From assembly GCA_045807745.1 (NCBI GenBank), contig JBJMGT010000023.1:62001-126000 (forward strand): 64,000 nt of DNA, given 5' to 3'. Both the position numbers and the translations under genes were made by a program. Each line of letters starts with the position of its first letter. The first letter of the stretch is position 1. Below, in pieces: positions 44,407 through 51,624 of this stretch. Under the pieces are notes generated by a model. It searched no databases and had not been told where the DNA came from. It saw only the letters and a program-made list of their open reading frames with translations. This DNA is from QHXQ01 sp045807745 (lineage in GTDB: Bacteria > Acidobacteriota > Blastocatellia > Pyrinomonadales > Pyrinomonadaceae).

Positions 44407-44937
44407 ATGGATAAAACAAAGACTCGGACGTACTGGTCAAGAATCGCCCTGGCCGTCGTGGCCCTCGGGGCGGCATGCGCCTTGAGCGCCTCCCCGCGTT
44501 CCGCCCCCGCCGAAACGCAGAACGGCGGCACGACCAGCGGCATCGGCGGGCCCGTGCAGCTCATGCGCGGGCAGAGAGCGCGGCTCTCCGCGTTCGTCCC
44601 GGCCGCGCTGCGCGGCGACCCGAAGACGCTCGACCTGAAGTTCGCCATCAGGAGTGTTACGTGGACTGTCGTCGGGAAGTCGTTTGAAGTTGACCGCGAT
44701 TGCCCGTGGGCTTCGGTCGAGTTGGAAGTCACGCCGGGCGGGGACGTGGTCTTCGAGCACCAGACCATCGGCACACTGCCCGCGGGGGTCGCCTCGATAG
44801 ACATCGCCGGGCACGAGATCTCGCATGGGGTGACGGGGAACGCCCCGGCCACGGCGTCCGCCCTGGAAGTGAGCGACGGCGAGACGGGCGTGCCCAAATA
44901 CGCGCTGCAAGTGTCGCAAGGCGGCGGGGCCTACTGA
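44407..44937 (+). CDS. secreted protein of unknown function, first of a divergent array
   Basis: About 176 residues from ATG 44407, which has AAGGAGAGC 7 nt upstream. A signal peptide (TYWSRIALAVVALGAACALS, then ASPRSAPAETQ) is followed by a beta-rich domain: VQLMRGQRARLSAFVPAALR, AIRSVTWTVVGKSFEVDRDC and VELEVTPGGDVVFEHQTIG. The order (charged opening strand, then a long sandwich-like body) resembles the next three genes, but it lacks their VCRH motif. I do not recognise the family. It is transcribed away from the sigma/anti-sigma/CHAT operon with a 272-bp gap that should hold both promoters. Confidence 0.75.
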   Translation: MDKTKTRTYWSRIALAVVALGAACALSASPRSAPAETQNGGTTSGIGGPVQLMRGQRARLSAFVPAALRGDPKTLDLKFAIRSVTWTVVGKSFEVDRDCPWASVELEVTPGGDVVFEHQTIGTLPAGVASIDIAGHEISHGVTGNAPATASALEVSDGETGVPKYALQVSQGGGAY

Positions 44938-45070
44938 GCGCCCCGGCGAAGCGCAAGCCGTGCGGAACGCTTTCTAATCGCTCAGCGCTACGCAGAAGAA
45001 TCAACTGCTTACGTTCCTGAGGTCGCTGTGAAACGGCGACCGGCCGCCTGACTTTGAAAGGAGAAAGACG

Positions 45071-45544
45071 ATGAAACGAAGGATGACGCTATCACTCATG
45101 CTCACGCTGAGCATGGCGCTGTCGCTAGCGAGTTTCTCGACGGCGCAGGGGCAACAACAGAGAAGGAGGCCCGTCGCCGTCACGGGCGTCTTCACCCTCG
45201 GCGCGGGTCAGGTGCTTCGCATAACAGTTGTGGGAGGCGGGGGGAGCGACACGATCACGATCCGCTTTGGGTGGAGACAATTCGTAGGGGGCAACTGCAC
45301 CGCCGTTATGGGGGGCACCGTTTGTCGTCACACCGTCGCGTCCGAAGGGACATCCGCGCCGGTGATGATTGGTCGGAATGAGGCCGCCTCTTTGGACATT
45401 GACGGAAACGGGAACGGAGTACAGGTGATGGTCTTCTTCGAATCGCGCATGAATGATGGGGATCCCATCGCGCAGATGCTAGCTCAGATCATAGACAGCC
45501 AGGGCAATGTGGTGGCAAGTGAAGATATCTCCCAACCAGGTTAA
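45071..45544 (+). CDS. secreted VCRH-motif protein, paralogue 1
   Basis: A 157-residue protein with a signal peptide (MTLSLMLTLSMALSLASFST then AQGQQ). The body shares a pattern with the next two genes: GVFTLGAGQVLRITVVG, IRFGWRQF, a Cys pair in NCTAVMGGTVCRHTVASEG, NEAASLDIDGNGNGVQVMV and a C-terminal QIIDSQGNVVASE. The two Cys are probably disulfide-bonded outside the cytoplasm. GGAGAAAGA precedes the ATG. Both the signal peptide and the 5' flank (AGGAGAAAGACGATGAAACG) closely resemble those of the next gene, which points to tandem duplication. Function unknown. Confidence 0.8.
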   Translation: MKRRMTLSLMLTLSMALSLASFSTAQGQQQRRRPVAVTGVFTLGAGQVLRITVVGGGGSDTITIRFGWRQFVGGNCTAVMGGTVCRHTVASEGTSAPVMIGRNEAASLDIDGNGNGVQVMVFFESRMNDGDPIAQMLAQIIDSQGNVVASEDISQPG

Positions 45545-45616
45545 GAATACATGCTCGTTGTGTGACCGTAGTAATTACTGGCGCGGTGCCAACCATTTCT
45601 TGAAGAGGGAAAGACG

Positions 45617-46084
45617 ATGAGACGAAGGATGACACTATCACTCGTGCTGACACTGAGCATGCTGTTTTCACTGGTTGGATTTGCTGCGACGACGCAGGGA
45701 CAACCGCCGCCGCAAAGATTCAGCTTTGATTCAGGCGTCGTCACACCCGCTGCGGATCAGGTGCTCCGCATAACCCTATCGCCGTCAACGCTTCCTAATG
45801 GCACCGCTGGGGATAGTGCCATTAGAGTTCGCCTTAGATGGATGCAATATGGGGCGGAAGGTTGCAGTGGTATGCCGCCGGTGTGCCGACACATGGTTGT
45901 GTCTCAAGGCGAAACGCCCGTGCAGACGCTGATGGCCAACGAGGCTCTGTCGCTGGACGTGCCCGGCAACGGAGAAGGCATGCGGGTGATCGTCGAGAGC
46001 AATAAAGCCGCACGGGCGGATTTCCAGATCATTAACACCGCGAACGGGAACGTCAATGCCATTTGGGAGGAGTTCCTTAAGTAA
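45617..46084 (+). CDS. secreted VCRH-motif protein, paralogue 2
   Basis: A 155-residue protein with signal peptide MTLSLVLTLSMLFSLVGFAA. Shared core: FDSGVVTPAADQVLRITL, VRLRWMQYGAEGCSGMPPVC, CRHMVVSQGETPVQTLMANE, ALSLDVPGNGEGMRVIVES, then QIINTANGNVNAIWEE. Closest to paralogue 3; the blocks TLM-NEALSLDVPG and VIVES are almost identical between them. The Cys pair spacing (C-x6-C) is one residue shorter than in paralogue 3. It is AT-richer than its neighbours. Likely a beta-sandwich; no known family recognised. Confidence 0.82.
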   Translation: MRRRMTLSLVLTLSMLFSLVGFAATTQGQPPPQRFSFDSGVVTPAADQVLRITLSPSTLPNGTAGDSAIRVRLRWMQYGAEGCSGMPPVCRHMVVSQGETPVQTLMANEALSLDVPGNGEGMRVIVESNKAARADFQIINTANGNVNAIWEEFLK

Positions 46085-46131
46085 CAAGTGACCGGCGGTC
46101 GTTGCTGACCGCACCCTCGGAAGGAGGAATA

Positions 46132-46644
46132 ATGAAAGGCCATTCAAGAAAAGCCCCGACGATGACGCTGGCAGCTTTCCTGGTGCTGCTCTGCGTGATG
46201 TTCGCCCTCAGCCGCGCGGCGAAATCCCAAACGACGGGCGCGGCGAATCCGGCGCCAGCAATACCGCTGTCAACGGACGGCGGCCAGACGTTCCCTTTCG
46301 ATGGCGGAGTCGTCACCCCGGGGCCCAACCAGTTGCTTCGGGTGTCAGTGGTTAACCGAGGCGACCGCAACGCCCGTGTTCGTTTCGCGTGGATGGAGTA
46401 TTCCCAAGACGGTTGCAGCGGCGGCGTGCCTTCGGTGTGCCGGCACATGGTCTCGTCGCAAGGGGCGTCGCCCCCGCAGACGCTGATGACGAATGAGGCC
46501 CTGTCGCTGGACGTGCCCGGCATGGGGAACGGCGTGCGCGTGATCGTCGAGAGCAGCACCAAGAACGTGGACGTGCTGGGCCAGATGATAGAAAGGCAGA
46601 CCGGGGCCGTCGCCGCCACTTGGACCGCCGTCGGGGTAAATTGA
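46132..46644 (+). CDS. secreted VCRH-motif protein, paralogue 3
   Basis: About 170 residues from ATG 46132 (GGAAGGAGG lies 5 nt upstream). Signal peptide TMTLAAFLVLLCVMFALSRA. Shared core: FPFDGGVVTPGPNQLLRVSV, VRFAWMEYSQDGCSGGVPSV, CRHMVSSQGASPPQTLMTNE, ALSLDVPGMGNGVRVIVESS, then a divergent C-terminus (VLGQMIERQTGAVAATWTAV). A 7-residue spacing separates the two Cys. A GC-rich hairpin follows the stop. Together with paralogues 1 and 2 it forms a tandem family not found elsewhere in the window. Confidence 0.82.
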   Translation: MKGHSRKAPTMTLAAFLVLLCVMFALSRAAKSQTTGAANPAPAIPLSTDGGQTFPFDGGVVTPGPNQLLRVSVVNRGDRNARVRFAWMEYSQDGCSGGVPSVCRHMVSSQGASPPQTLMTNEALSLDVPGMGNGVRVIVESSTKNVDVLGQMIERQTGAVAATWTAVGVN

Positions 46645-46645
46645 C

Positions 46646-46663
46646 GGCGGCCCGCCGGCCGCC
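46646..46663. terminator. GC hairpin after VCRH paralogue 3
   Basis: GGCGGCC-CGCC-GGCCGCC, a perfect 7-bp stem with a 4-nt loop starting 2 bp after the stop codon. No T-run follows, so it may be a weak terminator or an mRNA-end stabiliser before the last gene of the array. Confidence 0.45.
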
Positions 46664-46744
46664 ACTCTCTCGACCGACGACTCGCGGCCCACGTGCGGGA
46701 GCACACGGCCGGGCGGACGCGGGCCTTGCGGAGTGGAAAAGATC

Positions 46745-47683
46745 ATGTGCCATTCGACGAAGCTACTGTCCGCCCTCGCTTGGCTGGCCGCGGCGGCGCT
46801 GACGAGCACCGCGCAGCAGTACAAGCCCGCCATCGAGTATCAGTCGCTGCTGAACCTGCGGTACTACGAAAACAGCGGCGGCTTCCTGATCGAAGACTTA
46901 CAACTCGTCTTCCCGCCCGCGAACATCGGCAGCGCGAAGCTCGTCGTCGCCGACCAAGCGGGCGCGGTTGTTGACAGCGTGCCGCTGCGCTTCGAGGCGA
47001 TGGAATTTCCGGCCTTCGGTCGTTTCCGCCCGGCGAGCGGCAACCCCGGAAACGTGCGCGTCGGGCGGGCGGGCAATTTCGTGCTGTCGGTCGTCGTGGA
47101 CGGGCAGGCGATCACTTCGCTGCCGTTCTCCTTGCAAGAGCAGACGAGCACCGACCCGTTCAACCCCGGCAAGAAGTTTGTGCGCGAGGGGCCGTTCAGA
47201 GACTTGGCATACTTCTCCGTCGGCACGGACGATCCAGCGGGCGAGGTGCAGTTCAACTGGTGGCTGAGCCTGCGCGAGCTGCCGGCTGGGACGCGCGCCG
47301 CGCGCGTCACGATCCACCTGCTCGTCAACGGCCAGGAGATCGCGGCGAGCCGCGGGCCTGTGATTCCGAGTCTGACCGACTGGGAGTTCTTCGAGCACCG
47401 GCAACTGAGCGTGCCGACCCTGCCGCGCAACCACTGGCTCACGCTCGCCGACCTCACGAAAAGGGACGGCGAAGTGACCCTCGTCGTCAAAGCCAACGGC
47501 CAGCCCGTCAAGTCCTACAAGACGAGGGTCGCGGGCGGGCAGCTCCAGCGCCTCCCGCAAAACAGCCTCGACGCGCAGCCGCACGCCGCGTTCATCTCGC
47601 CGCGTTTCGTCGACACGTCCGCGCGCTCCAACTCGCGCTACAAGATGTTCGACATGTACTGGGTCAGGCAGAGCGACAGGTAG
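46745..47683 (+). CDS. secreted protein of unknown function, last gene of the array
   Basis: About 312 residues from ATG 46745 (GGAAAAG upstream; an in-frame GTG 12 nt earlier is possible). Signal peptide LLSALAWLAAAALTSTAQQY. The body is beta-rich: EYQSLLNLRYYENSGGFLIE, IGSAKLVVADQAGAVVDSVP, NFVLSVVVDGQAITSLPFSL, FFEHRQLSVPTLPRNHWLTL and DGEVTLVVKANGQPVKSYKT, consistent with two or more Ig-like sandwiches. No Cys pair of the VCRH type. I do not recognise the family. It closes the divergent array, ending 32 bp before a bidirectional hairpin. Confidence 0.78.
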   Translation: MCHSTKLLSALAWLAAAALTSTAQQYKPAIEYQSLLNLRYYENSGGFLIEDLQLVFPPANIGSAKLVVADQAGAVVDSVPLRFEAMEFPAFGRFRPASGNPGNVRVGRAGNFVLSVVVDGQAITSLPFSLQEQTSTDPFNPGKKFVREGPFRDLAYFSVGTDDPAGEVQFNWWLSLRELPAGTRAARVTIHLLVNGQEIAASRGPVIPSLTDWEFFEHRQLSVPTLPRNHWLTLADLTKRDGEVTLVVKANGQPVKSYKTRVAGGQLQRLPQNSLDAQPHAAFISPRFVDTSARSNSRYKMFDMYWVRQSDR

Positions 47684-47715
47684 TCCGACAATTTAGACGA
47701 AGGGAGGCGAAAATA

Positions 47716-47744
47716 GAGAGCGGGAGACGGTTAACCCCGCTCTC
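47716..47744. terminator. hairpin terminator between convergent genes
   Basis: GAGAGCGGG and CCCGCTCTC form a perfect 9-bp stem with an 11-nt loop, 32 bp after the end of the secreted-protein array. The run after it (CTCGTCCTAAC) has no clean T-tract, but the position between convergent transcription units supports termination. Confidence 0.55.
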
Positions 47745-47763
47745 CTCGTCCTAACTAAACAAG

Positions 47764-47873
47764 GGTAATTATCTATTTGACGCAAGTTAGCTGATTTATC
47801 TCAGCATTATCGCCAATTTGGCTGAAGAATTGCTAGCTTGGCCATTAACCGCTGCATCAAGTAGATAATCACC
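47764..47873. mobile_element. MITE-like inverted-repeat element
   Basis: A 110-bp AT-richer island bounded by imperfect terminal inverted repeats, GGTAATTATCTATTTGA on the left and TCAAGTAGATAATCACC on the right (15 of 17 positions complementary). No coding frame inside. The right end coincides with the stop codon of the sigma-factor gene. Resembles a non-autonomous transposon remnant; no target-site duplication was identified. Confidence 0.45.
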
Positions 47874-49162
47874 TATTGTTGACTCGTTGTGGGGCCGCTG
47901 GCGCACGCGCGGGCGCGCGCGCTGAGCAGTTCGCGCTCGCGTGCGTTGCGCGTGAGCGCGGCCGCGCGCTCGAACTCTTGGCGCGCCTCGTCGAAGCGGC
48001 CGAGTTTGGCCAAGAGGTCGCCGCGCACGCTTGGCAGTAGGTGGTAAGCCTTGAGCGCCGGCTCTGTGGTCAGCTCGTCAACGAGTTCGAGACCGACGGC
48101 TGGGCCGAACGCCATCGCGAGCGCGACCGCCCGATTCAACTCCACAACGGGCGCGGGCGCGAGTTGGGCGAGCGCATCATAGAGCGCTGCGATGCGCGCC
48201 CAGTCCGTCTCCTCCGCGTTGCGCGCCCGCGCGTGACAGGCTGCGATTGCCGCCTGTAGTGCGTAGGGGCCGCGTGCGCCGCCGAGTTGTTCAGCGCGTG
48301 CGAGCGCAGCGAGACCACGACGGATGAGCAGCCAGTCCCAGCGCGCGCGGTTTTGATCGAGCAGCAGGACGGGTTCGCCGGTCGCGCCGACGCGCGCGCG
48401 TAAGCGCGACGCCTGAATCTCCATCAGCGCGACCAGCCCGTGCACCTCCGGCTCTTGCGGCGCAAGTTCCGCCAGAATGCGGCCGAGGCGGAGCGCCTCT
48501 TCGCACAGCGCAGGTCGTGTCCAGTCAGCACCAGCAGTCGCCGAGTAGCCCTCGTTGAAGATGAGATAGATGACTTCGAGCACAGACGACAGCCGGGCGG
48601 CGAGTTCTGCTCCGCGCGGGGCTTCGAAGGGCACACGCGCCTCGCTGAGCGTCCGCTTGGCCCGGACAATGCGTTGAGCGACGGTCGGCTCAGGGACAAG
48701 GAAGGCGCGCGCGATCTCTTCGGTTGACAGACCGCCGAGCAGGCGGAGCGTGAGCGCGACGCGTGCCTCGGTCGAGAGCACCGGATGACAAGCGATGAAC
48801 AGGAGGCGCAGGAGGTCGTCGCCGATGTCGTCGTCGAGCGCCGCGTCGAAGTCCGGCACAGTCTGCTCGCGGGTCTCAAGCTCGTAACCGATCTGCTCGT
48901 GCTTGCGCTCGATCAGCTTGTTTCGGCGCAACAGATCAAGCGCCCGATGCTTCGCGGTGGCCATGAGCCAAGCACCCGGATTCTCCGGCACGCCCGACTC
49001 AGGCCACCGCTCTAAGGCGACGATGAGCGCGTCCTGCGCCAGTTCCTCGGCCAGCCCGACATCGCGCACGAGCCGCGCAAGACCGGCGATGAGCCGCGCC
49101 GCTTCGATCCGCCAGACCGCGTCAATCGTGCGATGTGTCTCGGCAGTCGTCACGACAATCAA
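47873..49162 (-). CDS. ECF42-like RNA polymerase sigma factor with C-terminal TPR extension
   Basis: A 429-residue sigma factor, more than twice the length of a simple ECF. Region 2 is seen in AEELAQDALIVALERWPESG and NPGAWLMATAKHRALDLLRR; region 4 in LGGLSTEEIARAFLVPEPTV. After about residue 190 comes the DUF6596/TPR-like extension (VIYLIFNEGYSATAGADWTR, DWLLIRRGLAALARAEQLGG, AIAACHARARNAEETDWARI). ECF42 members have such an extension and sit beside DGPF/YCII genes, as here (31 bp gap). They lack a classical anti-sigma factor; the extension is thought to control activity. TTG 49162 is chosen because GGAG lies 6 nt upstream. Confidence 0.92.
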   Translation of the reverse strand: MIVVTTAETHRTIDAVWRIEAARLIAGLARLVRDVGLAEELAQDALIVALERWPESGVPENPGAWLMATAKHRALDLLRRNKLIERKHEQIGYELETREQTVPDFDAALDDDIGDDLLRLLFIACHPVLSTEARVALTLRLLGGLSTEEIARAFLVPEPTVAQRIVRAKRTLSEARVPFEAPRGAELAARLSSVLEVIYLIFNEGYSATAGADWTRPALCEEALRLGRILAELAPQEPEVHGLVALMEIQASRLRARVGATGEPVLLLDQNRARWDWLLIRRGLAALARAEQLGGARGPYALQAAIAACHARARNAEETDWARIAALYDALAQLAPAPVVELNRAVALAMAFGPAVGLELVDELTTEPALKAYHLLPSVRGDLLAKLGRFDEARQEFERAAALTRNARERELLSARARACASGPTTSQQ

Positions 49163-49192
49163 CTAATACTCCTTCAGCTACAGGGTCCGCGC

Positions 49193-49618
49193 TTATGACC
49201 CCTGCTGTTCGCTCATCTGCGCGCGCAGGCGCTCCTCTTGCGCCCTGAGTTCGGGCGTCAGATTGGCCCCAAAGTCCTCCGCCTCGTACACCTGCCGCAG
49301 CTCGACCTCAGTCCCGCCGTCGAACGGCGCGCGTTTGAGCCACTCGATGGCCTCTTCCTTCGACTTGACCTGCCACAGCCAGAAGCCTGCGACCAACTCT
49401 TTCGTCTCGGAGAAGGGGCCGTCGATCACCGTTTGCTTGCCCCCGGAGAACCGGACGCGCGCGCCCTTTGAACTTGGGTGCAACCCCTCGGCCGCAAGCA
49501 TCACGCCGGCCTTCACCAACTCCTCGTTGAACTTGCCCATCTCGGTCAGTATTTTCTCGTCGGGCAGCACGCCTGCCTCTGAATCCTCATTGCCTTTGAC
49601 GATGACCATGAACCGCAT
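49193..49618 (-). CDS. YCII/DGPF family protein
   Basis: A 141-residue protein with the DGPF signature in KQTVIDGPFSETKELVAGFW. MRFMVIVKGNEDSEAGVLPD starts the ferredoxin-like YCII fold. The internal EEAIEWLKRAPFDGG and C-terminal QVYEAEDFGANLTPELRAQE are typical. Function unknown; it is the standard partner of ECF42 sigma factors and is encoded immediately upstream of one, probably in the same transcript. ATG 49618 is preceded by GGAGAAAA. Confidence 0.94.
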   Translation of the reverse strand: MRFMVIVKGNEDSEAGVLPDEKILTEMGKFNEELVKAGVMLAAEGLHPSSKGARVRFSGGKQTVIDGPFSETKELVAGFWLWQVKSKEEAIEWLKRAPFDGGTEVELRQVYEAEDFGANLTPELRAQEERLRAQMSEQQGS

Positions 49619-49748
49619 GATAATTTTCTCCTTCTGTGTTCGTGTTTTGCGCGGGGCCGCCGGCCGGTCTCGACCGACCAAAACCCGTGCTCTACTTACA
49701 CGACGAACGAGAGGCGGCGAGATCGACAGAGGCGCGCAAAATTTTTTG

Positions 49749-50312
49749 TCAGCTATTGCGCCGCTTGAGCGTCGGCTTGATGCGCAAACGGTAGTGCGGG
49801 CTGTGCCGTTCGGCCAGTTCGGCCGGCGCGAGATGTTTGCTGAGCCGCCAGATGAAATCCATCTCGGAGGCGAGCGCACTGAACGCGAGCCGCGCCTCCA
49901 GAATCAGGATCACGCTGCCGTAGAAGAGAAACGATGCGCCCATGAGACCGAGTACGACCGGCAGCCAACTGATACGCGGGCCTGCATAGGCGACCAGCCC
50001 GATGGCGACGCTCGTGGCGACGAAGAAGCCGAGCGCCATGTAGAAGACCGTCATGCTGCGTTGCAGTATGCGCGCGCGGCTCGTCAGCTTGTCGAGTTGA
50101 TCGAAGAAGACCTCGCGCCGGTCTTCGGCAAGCGCTAATCCCTCTTCCGCATGCGCCAACTCTTCAAACCGATCCGAGAGCGCGCGGACGCGATCCACGA
50201 CGCGCCCCAGCCGCGTGGACGTGGACAGGATGAGCGCGCCGCACGCAGAGATAAGCACGGCGGGCGTGATCATGGCCGTCAAGACGGCGAGTGCTGACGA
50301 GAGTGCGTCCAC
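49749..50312 (-). CDS. DUF2721 membrane protein
   Basis: A 187-residue protein from a GTG start. The first helix region LSSALAVLTAMITPAVLISA and the following ALILSTSTRLGRVVDRVRAL are the diagnostic DUF2721 opening. Two further membrane helices are at about 95-118 (MTVFYMALGFFVATSVAIGL) and 120-145 (WLPVVLGLMGASFLFYGSVI). The cytoplasmic helix between them is Glu/Arg-rich. Function unknown; the family is widespread in soil bacteria. It is followed by a 130-bp gap to the DGPF gene. Confidence 0.9.
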   Translation of the reverse strand: MDALSSALAVLTAMITPAVLISACGALILSTSTRLGRVVDRVRALSDRFEELAHAEEGLALAEDRREVFFDQLDKLTSRARILQRSMTVFYMALGFFVATSVAIGLVAYAGPRISWLPVVLGLMGASFLFYGSVILILEARLAFSALASEMDFIWRLSKHLAPAELAERHSPHYRLRIKPTLKRRNS

Positions 50313-50574
50313 AGTCTTTAAAAGTGTCCTTGCTTTTGCGTCTATTTATAACGCCCGCCGAGCGGCGCGGGCAACCCGGCCGGCAGACTGCTCCAGCGTG
50401 CAGCGCGAAATTATTTTGCTGCCGCAAGCGAAACGTTAGATCGCCCGCGCGCGAGTTATGCTATGCTCCGCGCAAACTTGCAACCGACATTCTTCCCCCG
50501 TGGCGTAGTGCGGCATCTTTAACCGACCTTACGCACAAGCGAGGTCGCATCTCTAGACATGAAGGAGCAACGGG

Positions 50575-51420
50575 ATGGCTGAACAAGGAAATGGCAACGA
50601 CAGAGACGACGTAACAACCGGCGGCTCGGTCGGCACGGGTGACACGGGCGCGGCCACATCGGGCGGCGCAGCCGACAGCGGCGGCGGCACTGAAGGACAC
50701 GGCGGGCAAGCCATCGGGCGCGCAACCGGCGTTACGAGCGGCGCGGCCGGCGGCAGTGGCGGCGCAGATACGACCGGCGGTGGAGTTGCCAGCGAGGGCG
50801 TGGTCGGCACGATTGGCGGCGGCGCTGGCCCGACGCGCGGCGGTGGCGGCGCGGTGAAAGGCGCGCCGGCGCGTGTCGGCGGTGCGGCCGGCGTGAAGGG
50901 CAAAGGCGGCGGCACGCGCGGCGGGCAGGGCGGTGGTGGCTCGACCAAAAGCGCGGCCAAGAAGGCGGGCGCTAAAGCGACTAAAGGCGGTGGCAGTAAA
51001 GGTGGCGGCGCGAAGGTCGGCGCACAAAAGCGTGGTGGCGGCACAGCCGCAGCCAGAGCGGGGCGCGCGCCTGCCGCTGCCGGCACAGCCGCCAAGCGTG
51101 GCGGCGGCGCGAAGAAGAAGGCCGGCGGCGTGGTGCGCACGGGCGCGGCTGGTAAAGGCGGCCCGAAGAAGACGGCCGGCAAGAGTGGCGGCGGTAAGAA
51201 GGGCACGCCCTCCAAAGCGGGCGGCAAAGGGAGCGCGAAGGGCGGCGCAAAACGCGGCGGCACGGGTGGTGTCGCGCGCGGCGCAGGCTCCGGGCGCGGT
51301 GCATCCGGCGCAGCCGGTGGCCGTGGCGGCGGCGCACGCATTGGTGGTGCACGCAGCGGTGCGGCGCGCAGTGGTGGAGGTGCGGCCCGCAAGGGCGGCT
51401 CCAAAAGCGGCCGGCGCTGA
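50575..51420 (+). CDS. Gly/Ala/Lys-rich basic low-complexity protein, probably frameshifted
   Basis: A 281-residue protein. The N-terminal 100 residues are Gly/Thr/Ser-rich and acidic to neutral (GNGNDRDDVTTGGSVGTGD); from about 110 on it is a long Lys/Arg/Gly/Ala repeat (KGGGSKGGGAKVGAQKRGGG) like histone-H1-type nucleoid proteins, so DNA or RNA binding is plausible. The frame ends at TGA 51418 just after an A4 run (51403-51406). Dropping one A joins it to a non-repetitive, well-formed tail ending at 51523 (DSTLTQVAETTGRVAARVAN followed by VIGSLTGAIKSRKR). The true product is therefore probably about 315 residues, made by repair of an error or by frameshifting. ATGAAGGAGCAACGGG precedes the ATG. 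Long open frames on the opposite strand are a by-product of GGC-rich composition. Confidence 0.65.
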   Translation: MAEQGNGNDRDDVTTGGSVGTGDTGAATSGGAADSGGGTEGHGGQAIGRATGVTSGAAGGSGGADTTGGGVASEGVVGTIGGGAGPTRGGGGAVKGAPARVGGAAGVKGKGGGTRGGQGGGGSTKSAAKKAGAKATKGGGSKGGGAKVGAQKRGGGTAAARAGRAPAAAGTAAKRGGGAKKKAGGVVRTGAAGKGGPKKTAGKSGGGKKGTPSKAGGKGSAKGGAKRGGTGGVARGAGSGRGASGAAGGRGGGARIGGARSGAARSGGGAARKGGSKSGRR

Positions 51421-51530
51421 TTCGACCCTGACGCAGGTGGCCGAGACCACAGGCCGCGTCGCGGCCCGTGTCGCCAACGTCATCGGCTCACTCACCGGCG
51501 CGATCAAGTCGCGCAAGAGATGAAAAGGCA

Positions 51531-51617
51531 GGGCTGAGGGCTAAGGGCTGAGGGCTGAAAGATTGATCGCGCAAGTTGATTAATCTTATTCAGCCCTCAG
51601 CCCTCAGTCCTCAGCCC
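51531..51617. repeat. period-7 inverted repeat (GGGCTGA units)
   Basis: Left arm GGGCTGA GGGCTAA GGGCTGA GGGCTGA AA, right arm TTCAGCCCTCAGCCCTCAGT followed by CCTCAGCCC. The 29-nt arms are almost perfectly complementary and enclose a smaller AGATT/AATCT stem. It lies 8 bp after the recoded stop of the basic protein and 8 bp before the GntR start, so it probably terminates the first gene and leaves almost no leader for the second. Confidence 0.75.
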
Positions 51618-51624
51618 TTCTCTC

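Noticed and set aside
47764..47873. Integron attC site
   Set aside because: The ends do not match RYYYAAC/GTTRRRY core sites, and no integron integrase or cassette organisation is seen.
50461..51516. 351-codon minus-strand frame (and a 283-codon Pro-rich one) opposite the Gly/Ala/Lys gene
   Set aside because: Repetitive GGC/GCC codons keep nearly all frames open; the compositions are exact shadows of the repeat and lack plausible starts.
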